Assembly (NCBI RefSeq): GCF_002950945.1
Contig: NZ_CP012673.1
Span: forward strand, 8,570,501 to 8,634,500
Direction: 5' to 3'
Source: Sorangium cellulosum
GTDB taxonomy: Bacteria > Myxococcota_A > Polyangia > Polyangiales > Polyangiaceae
DNA length: 64,000 bases
The notes beneath the pieces were generated by a model, which did no database searches, was not told the DNA's origin, and saw nothing but the letters and a program-made list of their open reading frames with translations. Shown here one piece after another: positions 17,028 through 29,470 of this stretch (position 1 is its first letter; every line of letters starts with the position of its first letter). Both the position numbers and the translations under genes were made by a program.

Positions 17028-18089
17028 TCAGAGCTTCCAGAGCGCGCAGCCCCAGTGGACCCCCGTCCCGAGGGCGAGCACCATGGCGAGCTGCCCCTTC
17101 TTCAGCCTGCCGGCGCGCATCTCCTCGTCGATGAGGATGGGCACCGTGGCGCCGCTCGTGTTGCCGAAGCGATCGATGTTGCTCGGGAGCTTCTCGACGG
17201 GGACGCCGAGATCCTTGCGGATGTGCTCGTTGATGCGGCCGTTCGCCTGGTGCGCCAGGAACACGTCGATCTGATCGATCGTGAGGTTGTGCGCGGCGCA
17301 GAGCTCTCGCGCGGTGGCGGGGAGCTTGGTCACGGCGAATTTGAAGAGCTCGCGGCCATCCATGCGGGGGATGTGGGCGTCGTCGTCGAACGAGCCCGCC
17401 TTCCAGTAGGGGCGCGAGCGGAAGCCGCCGCCAGGCACGTAGAGCAGCTCGGCGAAGCGGCCGTCAGAACAGATCTTCTGGCCGCGCAGGCCGGCGTCGC
17501 GATCGGTCGCGCGCAGGATGAGCGCGCCGGAGCCGTCCCCGAACAGCACGGCGAGGTTCCGGTGGCGGTCGGCGCGCTCGCGGGCCTCCGGCGTGGCGGA
17601 CCTGCCGTTCTTCGGGTCGAGCGCGCCCCAGTCCTCCCAGGGCATGAAGCCGGCGTGCGCCTCCGCGCCCACGAACAGGATCGTCCTGGCGGCGCCGGTC
17701 TGGATCAGCCCGTCGACCGTCTGGAGGCCGAACAGCATGGCCGCGCACTGCTGCCGGATGTCGAGCGCGGGGACGCCGGGAATGCCGAGCTTCGCGCCGA
17801 GCAGCGCTCCGGAGCCGGGGAAGATGTAGTCCGGCGTCATCGTGGCAAACAGGATGTGATCGATCTCGGACGGCGAGATGCGCGCGGACTCGATGGCGCG
17901 CTTCGCCGCCTCGCACGCGAGATCGCTCACGCCGACGCCGTCCGGCGCGTAATGCCGCTGGCGGATGCCGGATCGCTGGTAGATCCACTCGTCGGAGGTC
18001 GTGATAACCCGCGCGAGGTCGTCGTTGCGGACAGGCTCTCCGGGCACGTAGTGCCCTGTGCCGATGATCTCGAACCCGGTCTTGGCCAC
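17028..18089 (-). CDS. Beta-ketoacyl-ACP synthase III-like enzyme (FabH family)
   Basis: It condenses an acyl-CoA starter with malonyl-ACP, or performs a related thiolase-fold condensation. The catalytic triad is intact: Cys115, His280 in L-A-H-Q-A-N-G-R-I and Asn310 in G-N-T-S-G-A-T. The length of 353 residues is slightly above the usual 320-330, owing to an insertion near 148-175 (W-E-D-W-G-A-L-D-P-K). This insertion and the unusual D-I-R-Q-Q-C context suggest a specialised FabH-like enzyme rather than the housekeeping one. The start is GTG at 18089 with a weak ribosome site. No other fatty-acid genes are adjacent, so it is not clearly part of the fab pathway. Confidence 0.82.
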   Translation of the reverse strand: MAKTGFEIIGTGHYVPGEPVRNDDLARVITTSDEWIYQRSGIRQRHYAPDGVGVSDLACEAAKRAIESARISPSEIDHILFATMTPDYIFPGSGALLGAKLGIPGVPALDIRQQCAAMLFGLQTVDGLIQTGAARTILFVGAEAHAGFMPWEDWGALDPKNGRSATPEARERADRHRNLAVLFGDGSGALILRATDRDAGLRGQKICSDGRFAELLYVPGGGFRSRPYWKAGSFDDDAHIPRMDGRELFKFAVTKLPATARELCAAHNLTIDQIDVFLAHQANGRINEHIRKDLGVPVEKLPSNIDRFGNTSGATVPILIDEEMRAGRLKKGQLAMVLALGTGVHWGCALWKL

Positions 18090-18366
18090 GGAGGTGCCTT
18101 ACTCGAACCGCACGCCCGAGGCGAGCGGCGACGAAGAAAACCGCACGGCCACGCCGCGAGGGGCGCGCACGGCGCAGCGCGGCGGGCGCAATCGACGCCC
18201 GTGGCGCGCCCGCAGGTGTACACGCCGCGCCTCCACGGCGCCACGCGGCGATGCGACACGCGCCCGCCGTCTTGACGGCACGAGTCGTTCCGGATATCCT
18301 CGCGCCCCTCCAGGCGGCTGCATGAGGTGCTGCTGCGCGGACCGACGCGCCGGCCGCGATGTGCTG

Positions 18367-19014
18367 CTAGGCGCCGCGGCTGCGCAGCCGGCGCGCCGAG
18401 GCCGCCCAGCTGCAGATGGGGCAGCCGGTCACGTCGTGGCGCAGCGCCGGGCAGTGCTCGCGGCCGAAGTAGATGATCTGCAGGTGGAGCTTGTTCCACT
18501 GCTCGGCCGGGAACGTGCGCTTGAGGTCGCGCTCGGTCTCGACGACGTTCTTCCCGGACGACAGCCCCCAGCGGAACGCGAGCCGGTGAATGTGGGTGTC
18601 GACCGGGAAGGCGGGGTGGCCGAACGCCTGCGCCATGACCACCGAGGCCGTCTTGTGGCCGACCCCGGGGAGCGCCTCCAGGGCCTCGAACGAGGCGGGG
18701 ACGACGCCGCCGTGCTCGCTCGTGATCCGCTCGCTCAGCGCCTTCAGGTTCTTCGCCTTGGTGGGCGCGAGCCCCACGGTCCGGATGAGCCGGGTGATCT
18801 CCTCGACGGGCACGGCCGCCATCTCCGCGGGCGTCCGGGCGCGGGCGAGGAGCGCCGGCGTCACCGCGTTGACCATCTTGTCCGTCGTCTGGGCGCTGAG
18901 CATCACCGCGACGAGCAGCGAATACGGATCCTCGTGGGCGAGCGGGACCGCGGGCTCGGGGTACAGTTGCTCGAGGACGTCGGCGATCCTCGCCGCTTTC
19001 TCGGCGCGCTTCAC
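18367..19014 (-). CDS. nth: Endonuclease III-like DNA glycosylase with degenerate Fe-S loop
   Basis: This HhH-GPD base-excision glycosylase/AP lyase acts on oxidised pyrimidines, 215 residues. The helix-hairpin-helix and catalytic Lys are in L-P-G-V-G-H-K-T-A (about 120) and the catalytic Asp in V-D-T-H-I-H-R-L (about 142). The usual C-terminal 4Fe-4S motif is C-x6-C-x2-C-x5-C. Here the Cys spacing is C-x9-C-x2-C and no fourth Cys follows before the end, so the cluster is probably absent or altered. The rest of the fold looks intact. It is separated from the cytochrome operon by a 9-bp microsatellite. Confidence 0.85.
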   Translation of the reverse strand: MKRAEKAARIADVLEQLYPEPAVPLAHEDPYSLLVAVMLSAQTTDKMVNAVTPALLARARTPAEMAAVPVEEITRLIRTVGLAPTKAKNLKALSERITSEHGGVVPASFEALEALPGVGHKTASVVMAQAFGHPAFPVDTHIHRLAFRWGLSSGKNVVETERDLKRTFPAEQWNKLHLQIIYFGREHCPALRHDVTGCPICSWAASARRLRSRGA

Positions 19015-19031
19015 GGGGCCTCGGGGGCAAT

Positions 19032-19066
19032 CAGAGGAACCAGAGCAACCAGAGCAACCAGAGCCA
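19032..19066. repeat. 9-bp microsatellite between nth and the cytochrome gene
   Basis: About four units of CAGAGCAAC-like sequence fill the space between the nth start (19014) and the cytochrome stop (19067). Such tracts can change length by slippage. Confidence 0.6.
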
Positions 19067-19810
19067 TCAGGGCAAGAGAAACGCGAGGAGATCGCCGATC
19101 TGCTGGTCGGAGAGGACCTCGAGAGAGAAGGGCGGCATCTGCCCGCCGTAACCGATGAACGTGCCGTGCCGCACCTTCTCGACGAAGACGAGCCGCCGCT
19201 GGAGCTCCGTGTACTCGTCGAGCGGGTGATCCTCGATCCACTGCTCGGGCATCACCGGCGCCGAGCTGACGAGCCGCTGCTCCCCCGAATGCGCTTGCCC
19301 GTGGCAGGACGCGCAGCCGCGCTCGTAGACGCGCTCCCCCTCGCCCGCGTCGCCGGGCGGCGGGTCGCTCAGCGTGTACACCGGCGTGAACGGGACTGCC
19401 TCGGAGAGCGCGCCGTCGCCGGGCAGCGACTCCAGGAATGCGTACATCGCCTGTGCGTCGGCGTCGTCCGCGGTCCAGGGCTCGTCTCTCCGCATGAAGT
19501 AATAGAGGCAGTGGTTGATCGCGCCGAGGAGATCGGTCTCCTGTCCGCCCCAGTAATACGGCCTGTCCACGGCGCCGGCGAGCGGGGCGCCGGGCAGGAG
19601 GGCGTCCCCCGCCTCGCCGGGGCGCGCCTCATGGCACGTCGCGCACGTGTAGCTATTGAAGGTCGTCCCCGCGACGGACGGATCCCGGAAGAGCGCGGCG
19701 CCGTGCTCCGCGGCCGTGGCGTCGACGATCTTCGTCTCGGGCTCGCCCGGACAGCCGCACAGGAGCGCCGCGCAGGCGAGCGCGGCCGCGTGACCGCCCC
19801 GCGCCCTCAC
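19067..19810 (-). CDS. Diheme c-type cytochrome lipoprotein
   Basis: This is an exported electron carrier of 247 residues. The GTG start at 19810 overlaps the stop of the upstream propeller gene by a GTGA junction. It gives a signal ending in L-L-C-G-C, so a lipid anchor is likely. Two haem sites are visible, C-A-T-C-H near residue 48 and C-A-S-C-H near 150, each with a downstream Met-containing segment. The tail resembles cytochrome c domains (M-P-P-F-S, then D-Q-Q-I-G-D-L-L-A-F-L). The overlap with the YVTN-propeller gene indicates joint expression and probably a joint role in outer-envelope redox chemistry. The partner oxidase or reductase is unknown. Confidence 0.82.
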   Translation of the reverse strand: MRARGGHAAALACAALLCGCPGEPETKIVDATAAEHGAALFRDPSVAGTTFNSYTCATCHEARPGEAGDALLPGAPLAGAVDRPYYWGGQETDLLGAINHCLYYFMRRDEPWTADDADAQAMYAFLESLPGDGALSEAVPFTPVYTLSDPPPGDAGEGERVYERGCASCHGQAHSGEQRLVSSAPVMPEQWIEDHPLDEYTELQRRLVFVEKVRHGTFIGYGGQMPPFSLEVLSDQQIGDLLAFLLP

Positions 19811-21057
19811 TGCGCCTCCGCGGCGACGCGCACGAACGCGTCGGGGTAGAGGCCCACCGTGGTGTTGCTGCGGGTCTCCAGCGTCTCCGGATCGAGCCGG
19901 AGCACGTTGCCCGGAATCTTCATCTGATCCCCCTCGCAGACGAGGAACAGCCCGTCGCCCCCGTCGAAGTCCACGATGTGCGGCTTGTCGCATTCCCCGG
20001 TGAGGTCGCGGTAGGCGATCTCGTCGTTCCCGTCGGCCACGTCGAACAGCGTGATCGCGTCGGGCGACTGGGTCGGCACGTAGATGCGGCGCGCGTCGGG
20101 CGTCCACGCGACGAAGTACGGCGCGCCGAGCATCCTCAAGGTCGACTCGGGCTCCCTGAACGTCCCCGACGCGACATCGAAGAAGCGCACGTCCTTGCTC
20201 ACGGTGTTGCTCACGGCGATGGTCTTCTGGTCGGGGGACATGACCGCGGCGTAGGGCCCATAGGACGGGTCGGGCATCGACGGGCTCGGCCCCACGGGCA
20301 CGCGCACCACCTCGGCGCCGGGGTCGGTCAGGTCGACGATCGCGAGGGAGTCCTCGCCATAACAGGCGACGTAGGCGCGGGCGCCGTCCGGGCGCGAGAG
20401 GGCGACCCCGTGGGCCATCATGCAGACCGGGATGAACACCGGCTGGGCGGAGCCCGAGGGCAAGACCTGGCCGGCATCGATCACCGCGAGGGAGGAGCGC
20501 GCCGCCTCGACGTCGCCTGGGTTGGCGAGCACGCGAGTGAGATCATAATGAGAGACGACGACGCGGCTGCCGTCCTCCGAGATCACGATATCCCCCGGGT
20601 TGGGCTCGACCCGCACCTGACCGAGGACGCGCATGTCGTCGAGCGCGAGCTTCTGGACATAGCCGTACATCGTGCTCGATCCGTGGCTCACGTGAGGGCC
20701 GATCGAGCCGGCGACGACCGGGTACGACAGCGCGACGTAAAGCGCGTTCCCCGGAGCGTCCAGGGCCACGTGATGCGGCCCGTCGATCGTCACGGGATCG
20801 CGGCCCACGGGATGGACGCCGAACCGCTCCCCCGTCGCGAGCGAGAGGAGGGAGATCGTGTCAGAGCGGCTGTCGCTCACCACGCCCATGCCCCCCTCCG
20901 GAATCACGATCTTGGGGCGCCGGTTGGGATAGGCTTCGCCCTCGTAGGCACCATAACGGGTCTCGATGTTCGGGTCAGGCTCTGCGCAGCCCGCCAGCGT
21001 CGACGCCGCGAGCGCGCAGCCCAGAAATCGCGAAATGGCCATGAACAACCTCGACAA
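19807..21057 (-). CDS. YVTN/YncE-type beta-propeller lipoprotein
   Basis: This is a secreted lipoprotein of 416 residues: a signal to L-A-G-C near residue 24, then beta-propeller blades with repeated motifs such as G-N-A-L-Y-V-A-L-S, D-G-A-R-A-Y-V-A-C-Y, D-Q-K-T-I-A-V-S-N and D-A-R-R-I-Y-V-P-T. These match the 40-residue YVTN repeat family. Such propellers often accompany c-type cytochromes, where they bind partners or cofactors. It is translationally coupled to the diheme cytochrome downstream. No enzymatic residues can be assigned. Confidence 0.82.
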   Translation of the reverse strand: MSRLFMAISRFLGCALAASTLAGCAEPDPNIETRYGAYEGEAYPNRRPKIVIPEGGMGVVSDSRSDTISLLSLATGERFGVHPVGRDPVTIDGPHHVALDAPGNALYVALSYPVVAGSIGPHVSHGSSTMYGYVQKLALDDMRVLGQVRVEPNPGDIVISEDGSRVVVSHYDLTRVLANPGDVEAARSSLAVIDAGQVLPSGSAQPVFIPVCMMAHGVALSRPDGARAYVACYGEDSLAIVDLTDPGAEVVRVPVGPSPSMPDPSYGPYAAVMSPDQKTIAVSNTVSKDVRFFDVASGTFREPESTLRMLGAPYFVAWTPDARRIYVPTQSPDAITLFDVADGNDEIAYRDLTGECDKPHIVDFDGGDGLFLVCEGDQMKIPGNVLRLDPETLETRSNTTVGLYPDAFVRVAAEAQ

Positions 21058-21286
21058 GGCACCGGGCTCCGGACGCGCCGCATCGTAGCAGCAGCCGCCG
21101 GCGCGTCAGGACACGACCAGCGCCCTAGCACGGTCCAGCCCGCCCGCATCGACAGAGTGAACCCCGGCGAGGCCATCGCGCGAACGTAGTTCAGATCACC
21201 ATCGAGCCGGACGCTCTCCTTAACATCTTGGGTCTCGCCGTGGGTGCTACCGCACCAGTGTACATTTCTTGATCGTTCGCCGTTGC

Positions 21287-22942
21287 ATGGTCATCCATGG
21301 ATCGATGACCCCCACACGAGCTGTACACGTCGCAGCGGCCGAGCTTGGCCGGCCGGCGCCCGAGTGGTCCCGCCGCGGGCGCCGCGGGGCGCGCCTCTTC
21401 CTCCCTCTCCTCCCCGCCCTTGCGCTGCTCGCGTCGGCGTGTGCGTCCGAGGAGGTGATCTCTCCCTTGCCGCCGCCTGCACCGACGCCGCTGCCGCCGC
21501 TCGAGGGCGCGCCGCCGCTGACGACCGAGCGCACGCTGGAGGTGGTCTCCGCGGTGATCGATCCGCCGGCCAGGGACCCTGCCGTGCCGGCGGACATGGA
21601 GCAGCTGCTCGCGGAGGGCTACGGCGACGTCGCGATCGGGCCCGGCCAGCCGCTCGTGCCGGCGACGCTCGACGGCGCCCCGCCGCCGCCGCGCGGCGCG
21701 CGGCCGAGGCTCCTGAGCCGGTTCGTCCACCTCGCCGACACGCAGCTCGCCGACGACGAGTCGCCCGCCCGGCTCGCCGTCTTCGACGCCCCCGGCGCGT
21801 TCGCCTCGGCGTTCCGCCCGCAGGAGGGGCACGAGTGCCGGATCCTCAACGCCGCCGTCCGGACGATCAACGCGTTCCACCGGAGCACGCCGCTCGACTT
21901 CGTGCTGCTCGGCGGCGACAACGCGGACAACGCGCAGACGAACGAGATCTCGTGGTTCATGGACATCCTCGACGGCGCCGAGCGCGTCGAGTGCGACTCG
22001 GGCAACGACGACGATCCGGTGCGGGGCCCGGACAACGATCCCAAGGATCCGTTCGTCGCCGAGGGCCTCGCCGTGCCGTGGCGCTGGGTGACGGGCAACC
22101 ACGACGTGCTGCACCAGGGGAGCTTCCCGATCGACGAGGGCCGCGAGGCGCTCGCGATCGGGGGCATGTCGACCGGCGGCACGCGCGACTGGTCGCTCCC
22201 CGGCGCGCCGGTGATCACGGGCGAGGTCGTCCCCGATCCGAGGCGAGCGCTGCTCAGCCGCCCCGCCCTGCTCGACCGGGTGGCGGCCACGGGCGACGGG
22301 CACGGGATCGGGGCGGACGAGCGGGCGTACGGGAAAGCGTTCTACGAGTTCGACGTGAAGGACACGCCGCTCCGCGTGATCGTGCTCGACACGTCGTCCG
22401 ACACCGGCGGGTCGATCGGCGTCATCGTCCAGGACGACGTCGACCGGTTCATCCGTCCGGCGCTCGACCGCGCGAAGCTCGAGAAGCGGTGGGTGATCCT
22501 CGCGTCCCACCACGCGTCCCGCGTGCTCGGCGACGGATCGTTCGCTCCGTCGGGCTCGCCCGCCGCGCCGGGCGCGCTCAGCGTGGCGGCGTGGCAGTCG
22601 CTCGTGGGCGGCTACGACAACGTCCTGCTCCACCTCGGCGGGCACACCCACGTGCACCGGTGGACCCGGGTCGAGCCGAGCGGCGGGCACGCCTACTGGG
22701 AGCTCGAGACCTCCGCGCTCGCCGACTACCCCCACCAGATCCGCGTGATCGAGATCTGGGACGACGACAACGGCTTCGTCTCCATCCGGGGCACCGCCCT
22801 CGACTACGCCGTCGACGGCGACCCGGTCGCCGAGGACGGGCGGCGCCGGGGCGTCGTGGACCTCACCTCCGGCTTCGGCAAGGACGGAAGCGGCGAACCC
22901 GCGTGGCGCAACGTCGAGCTCTCGATCCAGCGGCCCGACTGA
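21287..22942 (+). CDS. Lipoprotein metallophosphoesterase
   Basis: This is an exported calcineurin-like phosphoesterase of about 550 residues with a lipoprotein signal (hydrophobic run ending L-L-A-S-A-C), then a Pro-rich linker. The metal-site motifs follow the family order: H-L-A-D-T-Q (Gln where Asp-x-His is usual), G-G-D-N-A-D-N, G-N-H-D, S-H-H and G-H-T-H. A region with D-D-D-P-V and D-N-D-P-K lies between the second and third motifs. Start choice is uncertain: ATG at 21287, ATG at 21305 and TTG at 21269 are all possible, none with a strong ribosome site. The substrate is unknown; surface phosphodiester or phosphomonoester hydrolysis is likely. It is divergent from the propeller gene. 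Confidence 0.82.
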   Translation: MVIHGSMTPTRAVHVAAAELGRPAPEWSRRGRRGARLFLPLLPALALLASACASEEVISPLPPPAPTPLPPLEGAPPLTTERTLEVVSAVIDPPARDPAVPADMEQLLAEGYGDVAIGPGQPLVPATLDGAPPPPRGARPRLLSRFVHLADTQLADDESPARLAVFDAPGAFASAFRPQEGHECRILNAAVRTINAFHRSTPLDFVLLGGDNADNAQTNEISWFMDILDGAERVECDSGNDDDPVRGPDNDPKDPFVAEGLAVPWRWVTGNHDVLHQGSFPIDEGREALAIGGMSTGGTRDWSLPGAPVITGEVVPDPRRALLSRPALLDRVAATGDGHGIGADERAYGKAFYEFDVKDTPLRVIVLDTSSDTGGSIGVIVQDDVDRFIRPALDRAKLEKRWVILASHHASRVLGDGSFAPSGSPAAPGALSVAAWQSLVGGYDNVLLHLGGHTHVHRWTRVEPSGGHAYWELETSALADYPHQIRVIEIWDDDNGFVSIRGTALDYAVDGDPVAEDGRRRGVVDLTSGFGKDGSGEPAWRNVELSIQRPD

Positions 22943-22960
22943 GATCACCGGCCAGCGGCC

Positions 22961-22979
22961 CGACCGGGATCACCGGTCG
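22961..22979. terminator. Small hairpin at convergent gene ends
   Basis: Perfect 7-bp arms (22961-22967, 22973-22979) with a 5-base loop lie across the stop codon of the PPTase gene and 18 bp after the phosphoesterase stop. Confidence 0.4.
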
Positions 22980-23707
22980 CGCAGCGGCACCGTCTCCTTC
23001 AGCTCGATCGCCAGCGGAGGATCCCCGCCCCGGCGGATCGCCGCCGCCATCGTGTGCCGCGCCGACGGCCGGTAGAGCGCGAACTGCCAGGCGGCGCGGT
23101 CGTCGTCGAGCCGGGGGTCGAACGAGATGCGGATCTCCGGCCCGTCGTCGAGGTGGAACGAGAAGTGGTCGAGCGGGATCGCGAGCCCCAGCCCGCGCGC
23201 CTTGATGTACGACTCCTTGAGCGTCCAGTACTCGAAGAAGCGCGACCGCCGCCGCGCCTCGGGCTGCGCGTGCAGCGCGCGCACCTCGACGGGCGAGAAG
23301 AACCGATCGGCGATGTCCACGGCGCCGCCCGCGCGCTCGGTGTCCTCGACGTCGACGCCGACGTCGCGGTCCATCGCGACCAGGCAGGCGATGAGCCCGC
23401 GCGTGTTGGACAGGTTGAACCGGAGCGGCGGCACCCCGGACGGCCCCGCGATCTGCGGCCGCCCGTGTGCGTTCCGGACGAACGACCACGCCTCGGGCGC
23501 GACCCGCGTGTACTTCGAGAGGACGGAGCGCACGAGCGCCCGCGTGAGCAGGTACTCGTGCCGGTGCTCGGGGAACACGAAGCGCGCCTGCTGGGCCGCC
23601 TCGTCCGGCGCCATCAGCCGGTGGTAGGCCGCGAGCAGGGCCTCGTCGCGGACCGGATCCGAGAAGACGTACCAGAGGTGCGCGACGCCGGGACCGAGCT
23701 CTAGCAT
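22970..23707 (-). CDS. 4'-phosphopantetheinyl transferase (Sfp type)
   Basis: It transfers the phosphopantetheine arm of CoA onto acyl or peptidyl carrier proteins of fatty-acid, polyketide or nonribosomal peptide synthases. The 245 residues match the long Sfp/AcpT2 class: the metal site G-V-D-V-E-D (Asp119, Glu121), the catalytic motif W-T-L-K-E-S at 161-166 with K-A-R-G-L-G after it, and F-N-L-S-N-T-R-G near 97-104. The ATG at 23707 directly follows the TAG of the upstream phosphoesterase (TAGATG), so translation is probably coupled. Carrier targets are encoded elsewhere; none are in this window. Confidence 0.92.
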   Translation of the reverse strand: MLELGPGVAHLWYVFSDPVRDEALLAAYHRLMAPDEAAQQARFVFPEHRHEYLLTRALVRSVLSKYTRVAPEAWSFVRNAHGRPQIAGPSGVPPLRFNLSNTRGLIACLVAMDRDVGVDVEDTERAGGAVDIADRFFSPVEVRALHAQPEARRRSRFFEYWTLKESYIKARGLGLAIPLDHFSFHLDDGPEIRISFDPRLDDDRAAWQFALYRPSARHTMAAAIRRGGDPPLAIELKETVPLRDR

Positions 23708-24562
23708 CTACTTCTCCACCGGAGCCGCGTGGGCCGGCCCTGGCAAGATCTCCCGCAGGCAGCTGTCGGCGGTGCGATCGATCGGCCGCTGCCGCGGGTA
23801 CCCAAACGACACCTCCTCGAAACGGACACCGTCGATCCAGTCCGTGCGGGGGATGTGGAGATGACCGGACACGACCACGCGCGCGCGGAACCGCGTGTGC
23901 CAGTCGTGCGTGCGCCGGGTGCCGCACCAGATCGAGAAACGCGGGATGCGCCACAAGCGCACGAGCTCCTCGCGCAGGGGGAAGTGGTTGATGAGGATCG
24001 TCGGGTGCGCGGGGGCGGCGCTCGAGGTGATGGCGGCGAGTCGCGCCTCCGTCTCTGCGACGCGGGCGCGGCACCACTCAGGCCGGCTCGCGTACGGGCT
24101 CGGGTCGAGCAGCTCCTCGTCGGTGCAGAGGACGCCGCTCTCCATCGCCCACGCGACCGCGCCGCTCTCGGGCACGCCGTCCGGCCGGAAGCTGTAGTCG
24201 TAGAGGAGGAACAGCGGCGCCAGCACGTGCGGCCCGCCCTCGCCCTCCCAAAGGACGTACGGGTCCTCCGGCGTGATCACCCCGCGGCTCCGGCAGATCT
24301 GGATCAGGCGCTCGTACCGGTCTCGCCCGCGCGGCGCGCCGCGCTCACTCGGCATCCGATAGAGCTCGTGGTTGCCGGGCACCCACAGGAGCTGCTTGAA
24401 CCGCGGGCCCAGCGTGTCGAGCACGTAGAGCAGGTGCTGCTCCGTCTCCCCGAGGTCGCCAGCCAGGATGAGCCAGTCCTCCGGCCGCGGCGTCATGCGC
24501 TCGATGGCCCAGCGGTTCTCCGCATAGCCGACGTGGAGATCACTGAGTGCGAACAGCTTCAT
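23708..24562 (-). CDS. PptH-like metallophosphoesterase, likely phosphopantetheinyl hydrolase
   Basis: This calcineurin-fold phosphoesterase has 284 residues with metal ligands Asp8, His10 (L-S-D-L-H), Asp36 (G-D-L), Asn64/His65 (G-N-H-E), His193 (I-N-H-F-P) and His234/His236 (G-H-L-H-I-P-R-T). Beyond the catalytic motifs, the stretches V-P-G-N-H-E-L, L-F-L-L-Y-D-Y-S-F and I-W-C-G-T-R-R-T-x-D-W-H-T-R closely resemble, from memory, Mycobacterium tuberculosis PptH (Rv2795c). That enzyme removes phosphopantetheine from carrier proteins and is encoded beside the transferase PptT. Here too the gene abuts a PPTase, supporting an add/remove pair. ATG 24562 is the first start in the conserved region. 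Activity is inferred, not shown. Confidence 0.8.
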   Translation of the reverse strand: MKLFALSDLHVGYAENRWAIERMTPRPEDWLILAGDLGETEQHLLYVLDTLGPRFKQLLWVPGNHELYRMPSERGAPRGRDRYERLIQICRSRGVITPEDPYVLWEGEGGPHVLAPLFLLYDYSFRPDGVPESGAVAWAMESGVLCTDEELLDPSPYASRPEWCRARVAETEARLAAITSSAAPAHPTILINHFPLREELVRLWRIPRFSIWCGTRRTHDWHTRFRARVVVSGHLHIPRTDWIDGVRFEEVSFGYPRQRPIDRTADSCLREILPGPAHAAPVEK

Positions 24563-24665
24563 CTTCTTCAACCGACACGTCGCCCGCGGCGGGGCCAGCG
24601 TCAACAACCAGCCTCATCCACCGCGGGGCGACGGGCGTCTTGACGAGCGCCGCGTCCGCGCGCTT

Positions 24666-24710
24666 CGCCGCCGCGCGTTCCGCCGCCGCGCGTTCCGCCG
24701 CCGCGCGCTC
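24666..24710. repeat. 15-bp tandem repeat upstream of gltB
   Basis: Three units of a 15-bp GCCGCC-rich repeat (one mismatch in the third) lie in the roughly 300-bp divergent gap between the PptH-like gene and gltB. The rest of this gap (24563-24862) shows no convincing gene. Confidence 0.6.
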
Positions 24711-24862
24711 CGCCCGGCGTCCCCGCCGGGTCCCGCGCCGGGTCGCGGCCGGGGACCGCTCCCCCCGCGTTTTGGGCCGATTCCGCCGGAGCTGGCGCGG
24801 CGCATTAAAGTAGGGCTCCAATCCTTCTGCCACATGTGCTACGCGCGTGTGAAGTCTGCACC

Positions 24863-29462
<4,600 letters not shown>

Positions 29463-29470
<8 letters not shown>

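Noticed and set aside
18078..18095. A GG-N10-GC match resembling a sigma-54 promoter at the fabH-like start
   Set aside because: It overlaps the start codon, lacks the TGGCA half and has no activator nearby; expected by chance at this GC content.
1795..24562. A siderophore, NRPS or PKS cluster suggested by isochorismate synthase, FabH-like enzyme and PPTase
   Set aside because: No adenylation, ketosynthase megasynthase, isochorismatase or export gene is present, and these genes are scattered and unlinked.
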